Source of the DNA: Trochalopteron elliotii
Lineage: Eukaryota; Chordata; Aves; Passeriformes; Leiothrichidae
Direction: 5' to 3'
Assembly (NCBI GenBank): GCA_024734555.1
Contig: JANPWX010000081.1
Span: 3,682,825-3,746,824, forward strand
Length of the DNA stretch: 64,000 nucleotides
Shown here: positions 1 through 10,247 of the stretch, one piece after another
Layout: each line of letters begins with the position of its first letter
Numbering within the stretch: the first letter of the stretch is position 1
Notes under the pieces: generated by a model
Told to the model about the DNA's origin: nothing
Seen by the model: only the letters and a program-made list of their open reading frames with translations
Databases searched by the model: none
Translations under genes and position numbers: made by a program

Positions 1-948
1 TGCAGAAAAATGCTGTTCTGCATTTAATTTTTTTTCTGAAAATTCTGACTTTTAAGTAGATCTAGCATTCCTATGCTTTTGGTTTTCACACTTGGCAGAG
101 GATGGATTGTGCTGTTTTGTGCATCTGGTATGTGCCTAGATAGAAAATTTTTATGCAAATATTAATATAGACATAACTATATAAAAAACAACTCCCCATA
201 CATGACTAATGGAGACTTTTATAGCTTTGTTACTCCATGATTGGAAAGCTAACTTTGATTCAAGCAGTAGAACAAATTAGTAAGGTCCCAGTTTTATGCT
301 TAAATAACTAGACAGTTTCTTATGCTTGAGCTAGCACATTTAGAAAGAATCTGAGGTTTCTGTGGGTATGTCTATATTTCTAAATTAAAGAAGAAAGAGG
401 AGGAAGGCTGAGTACTGCATTCTAATCCTCCAAATTGACCACCCAAAACATGATATAAAATTTGATAGACTGTTCATTTCCAGAACTGGTACAAAAAGAT
501 ACCGTTGAGCAGACAATTACACTGTTTGGTCTTGTTCACCTGAAAAAGTCTTCTAACATGTCTCCAGGCTTTGTGTCCTTAAATACACCTATATATCCTT
601 TTGTGAAGCCCTACAGCATGCAATTCATACTTTCCTTCACATGTAATAAAGAGAACTCTCCAAAGAGCTGCAATGGAGCCCAATTCCTTGCAAGTCTTTG
701 GGCTACAAAGAGCCACACACAAAATAACCCCTTTGTTTTAGGACCATCTGAGTTTCCAATGATATGTGGGGCCGCAGGAAACATCAAAGACTCAAACTAT
801 CTGCTCTAGTAGGATCTGGTCTTGTGGTCTCAAGCCAGCCCATGCTACTTGGACCTTGGGAGTCAGAAATTAGTCCCTGTTGCTCTTTTATTCAGCAGTG
901 TAGGCAAAGTCAAGGTGTGTTATGCAGTGCTGTGACCACCACCCTCGT
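1..948. other. AT-rich non-coding stretch, no gene seen
   Basis: I see no repeat family, RNA gene or splice-flanked coding segment here. An open frame of 115 codons on the plus strand (462-809) has no recognisable domain and no promoter or splice context, so I treat it as chance. The right edge runs into a CR1 fragment. Confidence 0.6.
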
Positions 949-1222
949 GAGCCTGTTCCAGTGCCCAACCACCCTCTGGGGGAAGAACCTTTTTCTAATA
1001 TCCGACCTAAACCTGCCCTGACACAACTTCAGGCCATTCCCTCGGGTCCTGTCACTGTCACCACAGAGCAGAGATCAGTGCCTGCCCCTGCTCTTCCCCT
1101 CAGCAGGAAGGTCTAACTGCAGTGAGGTCTGCCCTCAGTCTCCTCCAGGCTGGACAGACCAAGTGCCCTCAGCCCCCCCTCATAGGGCTACTCCTCCTCA
1201 AGGGTCTTTGCCACCCTTGTGC
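949..1222 (-). mobile_element. CR1 LINE fragment (3' untranslated part, internal piece)
   Basis: Read on the plus strand, this segment follows the reverse complement of the avian CR1 3' region nearly phrase by phrase. It starts near GCCTGTTCCAGTGCCCAACC, continues through TAATATCCGACCTAAACCT and GGCCATTCCCTCGGGTCCTG, and reaches CTCCTCCAGGCTGGACAGAC and CCCTCATAGGGCT. The element therefore lies on the minus strand. The outermost 3' part, which carries the short terminal repeats and should lie at lower coordinates, is missing. The copy is diverged and broken at both ends, so it is an old, inert fragment. Short open frames across it (for example 922-1116) are by-products. No target duplication is visible. 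Confidence 0.88.
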
Positions 1223-1592
1223 AAAGAAAACCACATGAGGGCAGAGAAAGAAAGGCAGGAAGAGGAGGAAGATCAGGTACCAATCAAATGATTTTGTTGA
1301 ATTCCAGGCTATGACAGACCAGAAATTGAATCAAGGAGAACTCTGAAGAACTGCTGCATGGAGAGGATGCAGCAGAAAAAGGGAGAAGAAGAAGCACACT
1401 TTTTCTGGAATTGAGGTATCTGGTAGCTATTTCAATTAAACCATGCAGGTGCTTTAAGACACTAGCAAACCACAACACTTCTCAGCCTAAAACAGGTGTT
1501 TTAAATAGGTTAAACATGTACTGTCCTATACTTGATTATAAGAGGCTCTTAGAAAACCAGTTAAGACAGAGACATTTGCATTGCATTTCCTA
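1223..1592. other. Non-coding stretch
   Basis: Purine-rich around 1230-1400, otherwise featureless. No gene or repeat family is recognised. Confidence 0.5.
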
Positions 1593-1629
1593 CCCCGCCC
1601 CCCGTCCCCCGTCCCCACCCCTCCTTGCC
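1593..1629 (-). other. G-quadruplex-forming motif on the minus strand
   Basis: The plus strand shows successive C runs of 4, 6, 5, 4 and 4 or more, separated by one or two bases (G, GT, GT, A). The minus strand thus has at least five G tracts of four or more with loops of one to two bases. That comfortably meets the usual G-quadruplex rule of four tracts of three or more with loops up to seven. It is an isolated GC-rich island in AT-rich DNA. No gene start is visible next to it, so a promoter role is not supported. Confidence 0.85.
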
Positions 1630-4312
1630 CCTAATCCTGGCCACAAAAACCCAATATAATGTCACTGAGTGAGATGAACTCCACTTGTATGGACTACCAA
1701 GGAGATGGTTCAGGACTAAGACCTGGGAAAGATCAACCACAACAGCTTAGAAAGTGTGGGTTGGGAAAGGAGCAATGAGGGAAGTTTCTGTCCCCTGGAA
1801 CATAGCACCCCTTTTTGAGACAGAACCAGAAATTCAGAGTTCCAAGTCTCACCTTTTCTTTGCTGTCCAAGAAATGCTTATGAAAAGCATTGGCAAACCT
1901 ATTGGGCTCACACCAATACTGCTGCTGGCAGCAGTAACTACTTCATTAGCTTAAAGTGACACATTCTGCTGCTTTAATGATTCCCAGTCTGCTGCTGACC
2001 TATGCAAATATCAATATGAATCCCTGGGATGAAAATAGTTTTGAGAAACAAAACACCAAGTAAATGGCACACATGCACAGAAATACATTAAAGAACATTA
2101 TTCATCTCCACAAGCTTAATAACGTTCTTTTAATGTTGTTTGTGTGCACAGTAATGGTTTAAATTTCTCTGGCTCTTGAGCATGGAATTATAAGTATCCA
2201 AAATAAGATTGGGATTTCAATGGATATCTATCACTTCAAAAACTATATAATGGGATTTAAATCCAAAAACTGAACAGAGCTGCAAAATTCATTATTAGCA
2301 AATTTGTAATACTGCTGCACAAGGTTATAAACTTGTTCTTTCTTCCTGATCTGTCCTCTCTGCCCCTGTGTCCAGATGGCTTCATCAAGAATCTTGTACT
2401 GTGCTCCAATCTTTCAGCATTGTCCATGTACTCATTAAGGTAACTGTCTTTGCCTGCAAAACCTGCTACATTTCACTTGTCCTCAGCCTCTCAACTCCTT
2501 AGTGCCAAAATTGTCTCAAACTCCAACGTGTGTAAGCACAGCAGCTGACTGTCATCCTTCCCCGATGCTAATGGAGCTTTTTAATTCCTTTGTTAACCCT
2601 TTGAAAATGCCAAGTAAAGATTTACAATCTCCCTGTCCCTGCAGGGCCTCTGGAAAGGAAACCATCCAGATGGCAAAACGCAGTTCTGCCGTAACCCTCT
2701 CCCACAACTGCCAAACGCAGGAATGTGCTCAAGGCACTGAATGCTCAGCACAAGAAATTTCACAACTCATTAGCAATGCCACATCAAAATAATAAAGAAC
2801 AAAACCCACACTGAAACCCAGCAGGCTGCAATCCCAGGGGTTAGCTGGCAGAAGCCTGGATGAGAATTTCATGTCACAATTTACACAGATAAGTTTTCTT
2901 GACCACTGTTTTGCACTTCAATAATGTTACTGGTGAAAATACGCAAAGAAAGTTTCCAAAATTATTGACTCAATCACCTTTTGAGGATGCAACAGCTGAA
3001 GGATTTAGAACTCCCATGGTACCTTTTTAAGAACTGGAAGCCAAATCATTAGATGATTTTTTCCCAAAGTGACGGTACAGCTGCTTTTGCCACCCTAATT
3101 CTTACATTACTCTTCCCTGAAAGAATGCTGGGGGAGTGTGAAACTGATTTTAAACTCCTTTTGGCAAAAAGAAGCAGCAACTGAGCTCTGGGAAATCTGA
3201 ATTTTTTCCCCTAGAACTCCTCACTGTAGTCTGACCTTTTCTATATTCAGCACTGAGGACACCATGCTATCCACTGGTTACCCACAACAATCTTGTTTTT
3301 ATCTCCTCTCCACATTTTCTGGAGGGAGAGAAATGAGTACATTTTAAAACAAGCCAGAATATATACCACTGATCACTTGTATTAACTACTTGTGCTTCAA
3401 ACTTCAGATTTCTGAATTCAACTGGAATTGAAGGTGAGTCAATAAATACCTTCTGCAAATGTATTTCAGAAAGTGGGAGGCTCTTCAGCTGCTCAGTACA
3501 GTCATTTCTTGTAGAATGCATGCAATTATAATTTGACTTTCTCACTAAAGGGTTAGGGGCCCACTCACAAATCCCCATCCCTGATGTTTCAGTGATTATA
3601 GAGTTGACAGCTGGCCAGTTTCCAGGTATTCATCTGAGCCACTGCATGCACACAGCTGATTAACACGGGGCCATGGACCTGCATATCTCCTGGTACCCTC
3701 TGATTTATTATTTATTTGATTTGCAAGGTAGCAGCCTTTGCTGGCTAACCAATAAAAACATTTTTTTGAGCACAAGACAAAGTTATTGGTAGCACAGAAA
3801 TGTTTGTCTGACAAATTTTAAAACATACTGGATTTTAGAACATACTTAATTACATACTGAAGTTTGCATTTACACATTGCTTTCTTGGAGGATTACCTGA
3901 GGAAAACAGAGCACTCTGGATGCTTCAGAGTGAAGCAGTGGGTGGTTTGCATCATTATGGAATTTGTGCACTTAACTTGCACGAGCTGAGGATACTGTCA
4001 CTCTTTTCTTGTTTTCCTGCTTCAGTCCCACCGTCCTCTGGTTCTCTCTGTCCTCCTCTCCTCCTTTGCTGCCTCTCTCCATTCATGACTCCTTCATTTG
4101 CACTTCTGATGCATCCCCAGGATTCCAGTCATCTTTGCCCACTAGGCCCTGCCTCTGTTCACTGGCACAGAGATACCAAGAGCAGAAATCAGCTCCTGTT
4201 TCCACACTCTGGAAACTGTGAGCCCGGGTTCCTGGGGACTCTAGACATTACAGACTCTATGGCAAACTCCATTATATAAACCAGTTGCTAACAAAAATTC
4301 TTTGTAGAAGCA
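1630..4312. other. Non-coding stretch, no gene seen
   Basis: Mixed-composition DNA without a recognisable repeat family. Open frames at 2502-2792, 3267-3578 (minus) and 3920-4279 have no recognisable domain. The last crosses a pyrimidine-rich tract (about 4000-4090) that keeps frames open by composition. The interval ends at the target duplication of the LTR. Confidence 0.55.
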
Positions 4313-4826
4313 TGGGCTGGTTTGGGCTGGGGTAGAGTTAATTTTTTTGCATGCCAGTCAGTATGGGGCTGTGTTTTGGGTGTGCTGGAAACTGCACTGG
4401 TAACACAGGGATGTGTCTGTTACTGCTGCACAGCATGGAAGGGTGGTCAAGAAGCTGGGAGGGGACACAGCTGAGACAACAGAACCCAGCTGGCCAAAGG
4501 GATATCCCACACCATATGGCATCATGCTTAGCACAGAGAGCTGGGGGAAGAAAATGGAAATGTTTGGAGCATTGGTATTTACCTTCCCAAGTCACTGTCA
4601 CAGGAGACAGAACCCTGCTCTCCTTGGGGTGGCTGAACATCTGCCTGCCCATGGAAAGTGGTGAATGCATTACCTGTTTTTCTTTGCTGGCACACAGGAT
4701 CTTTATTTTACCTGTTAAACTGACTTTATCTCATTCACCCTTCCAATCCTCTCGCCCATCCTGTCAGGGGAGAATGAATGAATGGCTCTGTGGGACTTAG
4801 CTGCTGGATGGGGTTAAACCTTGACA
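4313..4826 (+). mobile_element. Solo LTR of an avian ERVL-like endogenous retrovirus
   Basis: The segment begins TGGGCTGGTTTGGGCTGGGG followed by TAGAGTTAATTTT and ends GGGGTTAAACCTTGACA. These are the two ends of a common avian LTR family. Internal landmarks also fit: AAGCTGGGAGGGGACACAGC, CTGGCCAAAGGGATATCCC, and TTAAACTGACTTTATCTCA near the expected polyadenylation region. It starts with TG, ends with CA and is about 514 bp long. The bases before it (AAGCA, 4308-4312) and after it (GAGCA, 4827-4831) match at four of five positions, fitting the 5-bp target duplication known for ERVL-type integration. No internal retroviral sequence adjoins, so this is a solo LTR left by recombination. The expected TATA region (near 4525) is degraded. 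Open frames of 149 and 83 codons inside it are not genes. Confidence 0.88.
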
Positions 4827-4831
4827 GAGCA

Positions 4832-5713
4832 TATCAGCTGATTTCCATGATGGAAAAAGGAGTAATTCCTACACTGCACTGTGAAAAAACAGCTTCTCAC
4901 AACTTCTAAGTAAGCCCTCTTGTTGTGTGAAAGCTGGCACTTAATAGCTGTCTGCAGTTTCACAGGTCCCTCCTTGGGGAACTCCTAAATTACCCTAATA
5001 TTTTGGCAGGCATGACAAGGACATCCTTGAGGTAGGGTTTTCATTAGGTCACATAACAGGACCAATAGGAGATTATACAACAGGAGGGCTGCACCTTTTA
5101 TCTAGGTATGTGATCATAACATTAGAGTAAGGACTGTTATTTCCATTATAAATCTTATTTATGTTTGGGGTTGCTCTCTTGGTTGCAAATATTTTCTTCA
5201 GACTAAAATCTGACTGACAAACCTACAGCTTGGAAAGAAATATTTACACTGTATTAAAAAAAATACCAAAACCAAAAACAACCTGCAGTAAGGTGCTTTG
5301 TTGTTTCATTCATTGCATTCACAGACAAAGAAAATCAGCTTCCATTTAAAACAGTGATCTAAAATGATGTCTCTCTGGGGAAGCAAAGAAAGATATTCAT
5401 AAAGGTTAACATTAGCCTTAGGAAGAAAGTCTGCTGTATTCCCTTTAAGGCCTAAAGTAATGAAGGCTTCTCCACAGGATGATTTGGAGTAAGAGACCAA
5501 CTTTAGGAATGTTGAATCCAGCCCCCTGCAGTAATCTCCCTCTCTGTGCTGCCTGTAGGCACTTGTAGGCTGCAGAGAGTCTCTCTGAATATGCTTCTTA
5601 ATGTTCTAATAATGCACTAATAAAAGACAGCATCCAGCATTGGAAGAATTAAGCCATTGCAGCAGTTACAAGGGTTTAAGGAATTAACAACAATTACAAA
5701 AAATAAAAATAAC
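4832..5713. other. Non-coding stretch
   Basis: No gene, RNA or repeat family is recognised between the LTR target site and the pyrimidine tandem repeat. Confidence 0.5.
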
Positions 5714-5769
5714 TCCTTTTTCTTCCTTTTTCTTCCTTTTTCTTCCTTTTTCTTCCTTTTTCTTCCTTT
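5714..5769. repeat. Decamer tandem repeat (TCCTTTTTCT)n
   Basis: About 5.6 near-identical copies of a 10-bp pyrimidine unit in head-to-tail array. The array ends in a CTCAG that resembles a splice acceptor (5771-5776). It is strand-asymmetric (all pyrimidine on plus). Likely length-polymorphic. Confidence 0.93.
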
Positions 5770-8112
5770 GTCTCAGGTGTGGGCTGGGAACCTGCCTCAT
5801 GCAGCACTTGCCATGCTCTTACTCTTACAGATCAGGCAGTGAGGACTTGCCAGATTATTGATCCTCAAACACCCATTTCCATTAGCAAGCTGGATATTTG
5901 GGGAAGAGGGAATATATCCCAAAGTTAATCATGTCTGCCAGCCTGGTCGGCTATAAAACCTGAAATGACAATAAGGTGCCTCAATTTTTAGTATTCTTAA
6001 AGGAAGAGCAAGATCCCAGAGGACTGAAGCTTATCATGACAGCACACACTGAGGTCCTTTTGAGGAAATGCCCTGAAAGCTCTTTCTAAGCTGGCTTACA
6101 GAGTGTAGCCAGTATTAATTCATGGGGATGTTTTGTTCAAGAGAAGTATCTATTCAAGGAACTCTGTATTTCAGAGGCAGGAGCAGACTAAGCTTCCTTC
6201 AAAGCACTCTGCTGGGCTGTGGAACATAACAGCAGGGCTTGTGACACACGTGCATTTTCAATTCCAGTCTCATAATTGTAGGAAAGGACTTGCTTTTAAT
6301 TCTTTGAAGGTAAAGCAGGACAGAGCCCAACCCATGTATTTTCCAGCTTCAAGGTACTTAAGAGCTTCCTCTTTTTCATGTATTGTTTTTGTTACTGAAG
6401 CCATCAATTCTCCCTTATCCCTAAGCCACTGATGCTTTGTGCTTTGAATGTAAAATAAGGAAAACTCATCAAATTATTTTGACTGGTTGTTGAAAATTTC
6501 ATTTCCCCGAGTCCTGAAGTCTTTTCCTCACATTAAATTGCATATGAAAAAGATTCTAATATCCCTCATTTTCATATATAGTTACACAAATAGTTTTAGG
6601 TTAATACAGATGGTAAACAAATGCTACAAATAATAAGATCTTAAACCATTTCATGAGATTACTGTTCCTCTAATAAGGCAGAACACAAGTCTTCAACAGC
6701 ACTAACAAGTAAAGCTGAAAGATGTAATCAAACATTCTGGATTATAATTGAGGATTTGGGCAAAACAGGATTAACACATATTTGTCTGGTGAGTTGCAGA
6801 GTCAGTTACAGCTCTTCTGAAGGAACTGCTCCAAATGGTGACTGGAGAAATCTCTAGACCCATGGAGAACTGTAGGATTTCATGACACCTTAGCTACACT
6901 GAAACTGAAAATCCAAGAATAAGCAAAATTCACATGACTTTTTTTTTTTCTCTGCAGCTTTAGCAAATCTCCAGTCAGAGAATGCTGATAGTACTGGGTC
7001 ATGCAGAAGATCTGTTTCCAACAATATAAATGCAGATTTTTGGCGAGAGAATAAAAGCATATTTTGCTACTTCCGCATTACAACCTCACAGTTTCAAGCA
7101 TTTTTCAACTAAAAGGTGGTTCGTATATTTTTTTTTTTTAATTCAGATATGGATTCCAGGTGTTCAGTAAGGCTGGAGTTGTCTAGACTCCCTGACTTCA
7201 TTTAAACATTTGGGGTTTCTTTGATAGCAAGGCCACAGGTATGGTTACAAACAGCACATGTGTGAGAAAAAACTTGGTTGCTCAGCTTGTATCTCTTCAT
7301 TATCTTATGGAGGCATTGGCATCCCTTCATTCACTTGACTGATGCTCCAACTCTGCCAACTCTGGCAGCAGTAGTTAAAAGCATAAAAACAGACTAAAGT
7401 TTGTAGAGTGAGTACCCATTTTGTGTAGAAACAAAACTAGTTTGTGTGAAAATAAATCTAGGAGTTTAATTTATTTTCCCTTGAGGTATGGTGGGAAAGG
7501 AGGAGATTTGGAAGGTGAAGGAAGATGACAAAAATAATTTCTCAGAGTTATGGTGTGCTAACCACAGTTGAAATGTACATGTACAAAGGTTGGGAGAGCA
7601 GCTCACCCAACCCAAGCCTCATTAGCAGCAATATCCATCCCTGGCTGGCCTCTCAGCATTTGGGCTCAGGAGTTCACCTCTTCCTGGATGTTGGTTACGA
7701 CAAGGAAATTTCTGGCCTAGCACCATAGTCACAAGCCAAATTCTGTGCTGGAATCTATACTGCAGCACATACTCCTCCTAAGAGTTACTTAGAAAGGGAA
7801 GGGTGAAGAGATTATCTCTTTTTTTTTTTTTTTGTAGAGACCGAATGTATCTGAAGAATTGACATCATTGCCTGGAGTTATTGGTTTTACAAGAAACTGT
7901 GAACAGACCTTATTAATTTTTATATTTTACTTTCTGTATTTTATGATGAAGTGAGCTGTACTTGTTGGAAAAAACCATACTTTGTAAATATACATAAGCT
8001 GTAATAATTACAGATCCTTCTCAATCTGTTTTTTTCAGTAAAAAAACAGTGAATCCATAAAAATAAATTTACAAACATCCTTTAATTTTATTTTTCAAGT
8101 AAAAAAGAAAAA
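5770..8112. other. Non-coding stretch with T tracts
   Basis: Contains poly-T runs near 6940, 7129 and 7816, typical simple sequence. A frame of 99 codons at 6133-6432 is not recognisable. No gene seen. Confidence 0.55.
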
Positions 8113-8127
8113 AATATATATATATTT
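8113..8127. repeat. Short (TA)n tract
   Basis: A run of alternating T and A inside a very AT-rich block (about 7900-8150) that also holds several AATAAA-like words. Too short to be more than a simple repeat. Confidence 0.7.
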
Positions 8128-10174
8128 CTACTGTACCAAAAAAAGAAAGGAGCATGCACCACATCTAAATCTAATCTTGTTGCAGTGAAATCAATTCCAC
8201 TAACCACATTTAGATCATTCCTTTAGTTTGTGGATTTAAATTGCTTCTAAAATCTCATTAACCAAACCCCTGTACGGAAAGATTCTGGCTTTGCTATGAC
8301 AATAGAAGGCTGTTGCCGACCCATATACACCCTTCACAATCATTTTCACACCTCATGCTGCAGAGATAAAAATGCCCTATTTTTGGCAGACATGATCTGA
8401 ACATTGTGATGACCTTAAATTTTGGGACAGCTTTAAAATCAGAACACGGAGTTGCAATTTTACATTAAAAAAAGTATACAAGAATAATAAAATTATGTAT
8501 GCAAGTGGTTTATTTAGGATTACTTTTAAATTTTCAGGAATTCCTGTATGTGGATTAATTCTACTCATGTGTTTCTTACCTTTAAGATTTCTCATGTGGC
8601 TTCTTTACAATTTCAACATTGGTTTCTGTGTTTTAAATGTGTTCAAGATAATAAAATTATGGGAAAAATTTATATAAACCTTGTACTTTTAAAATTAGTA
8701 TATCCTCATTCTAATTGTAGAAGCCAAGGTCCTCAAAATCCAGTACACATTTAACCTTCATACATGTAACCACTAATATAAATTTCTAAAGTATTGCAGA
8801 AATTCTCTTTAGGAGGAGAATTATTTTCTGTTGTTGTTCCACCCCCTCCCCCTCCGCCAAGAATTATTTGCCCCATGAAAGTCTCAGCTTTGAAATATAA
8901 GTAATTTGGAAGATTCAACAGATTCAACCCAAATCTCTGCCTTTTCTTGTTTCACTTCCGTTGGATTTGTATGATTGCACAGATAATCACAGTGTCTTTC
9001 CTGATGGTTCGTTGCCTTTGGTATTTATTCCTGTATTAACATGAATTAAAATTGCTAAAGAGCAACCAGGTACCTTATGCCTAGACTGAGCAAATCTACA
9101 AACCTTAAATCTGAGAGATTACCATCATGCCTTAAGATTCTACATTTGCAGCTGTATACCGACAGGAAAAAATAGCTACCTTTAGAATAGCAGTACTGGG
9201 TTACAAATGTGTGATTTCTAATAATTTTTTTTCCTAAAAGGTACAAGATAATATTTGTACTTTAAAGAGAACATAACCCTGGACCTTCCTATAAATATAT
9301 TAAAAGTCATTGTCTTATAGTGATAGTTTACCCTTGATTCATATAATTAAAATTGTTTAAATAGTAATAGAACATGCAGAGGTGTATTTGGGGAGAAGAT
9401 AGCAAGAATAAAAGCAAAGGCAGAAGAGTTCTATGATCTCTGCAGGAGTAGTATGTCAGAACTGAAATGACTATTTCATGAATAATTCCACAAAGTATTT
9501 TTTAGTCTTTAAAATATTGCTTTGGTAAATGAATGCAGCTCACTAGAGGTGTGCACCAAGAAGTAGGTTCCATCCATCTGCTCTTTCATCTTTTCTGTCT
9601 GGTGTTCACAGCCTCCCGTGCATTTCACTTGGCAGGTCCACGTAGCATTTTAACATAAATTAACTCAGTGTTTCCTGACAGCCTCTCTTGTGTTACTGCT
9701 GGGCCCCATCTCCCCATTCTTCTCTGGAAGCTGCTAATCTCAGCTCTCTTCTCACATTCCTGTCACTCTGGGTCAATGTGGATCTCAGCTGTTAAGTTCT
9801 GCCTTGTCCTTCCTTGAATATTCCCTTACAGAATAAGCCATGGACATAGAGTTTTCTTAAGGACTCTGGTCCTTACTACAAGATTTCTCATCCTACTGCA
9901 AAGTCAGATCCTGCCTCTGACCTTAGGAACAGTCAGATGGAAATCTGTCTGAGACAATATTATTGATGAACTAGCAACAAGAGATGATGGGTCCCTTAAC
10001 ACTGCTTCTAAAAAAATGGCTTCACACAGCAGAACCAGTGGTGATGGATTGCATTTCAAAGCAGCAGGAGTGTGTACACAGGAGTTTTAGAACTGGAGGA
10101 AGTTTTAAATGTTGTCAGAATGAGATTTTTGACACAGGGATCATGGGTTACAAAACTCACTGAGTTAAAATCCC
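8128..10174. other. AT-rich non-coding stretch
   Basis: Very AT-rich to about 8800, then mixed. A good minus-strand splice-donor word (AAAG followed by GTAAGAAAC, around 8574-8586) exists, but the preceding sequence is closed in all three frames after at most 14 codons, so it gives no coding exon. No repeat family is recognised. Confidence 0.5.
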
Positions 10175-10247
10175 GTGCAGGGCAAGGAGTTGGACTGGAT
10201 GATCCTCCTGGGTCCCTTCTAATTTAAGACATTCTATGATTGTATGA
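10175..10247 (+). mobile_element. CR1 LINE, extreme 3' end
   Basis: The sequence GGCAAGGAGTTGGACTGGAT, then GATCCTCCTGGGTCCCTTCT, is the well-known CR1 3' end. It finishes with two copies of the 8-bp CR1 terminal repeat (ATTCTATG and ATTGTATG, 10231-10246). Plus orientation, severely 5'-truncated, as is usual for CR1. A target duplication is not expected or seen. Confidence 0.93.

Noticed and set aside
922..1116. 64-codon open frame
   Set aside because: It is read through the CR1 3' non-coding fragment.
4351..4800. 149-codon open frame
   Set aside because: It lies wholly inside the non-coding LTR at 4313-4826.
8574..8650. Minus-strand segment before a perfect GTAAGA donor
   Set aside because: All three frames close within the segment and the acceptor is poor.
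8839..8860. Second C-rich tract as a possible G-quadruplex
   Set aside because: Only two G tracts of three or more are clear on the minus strand; intramolecular folding is doubtful.
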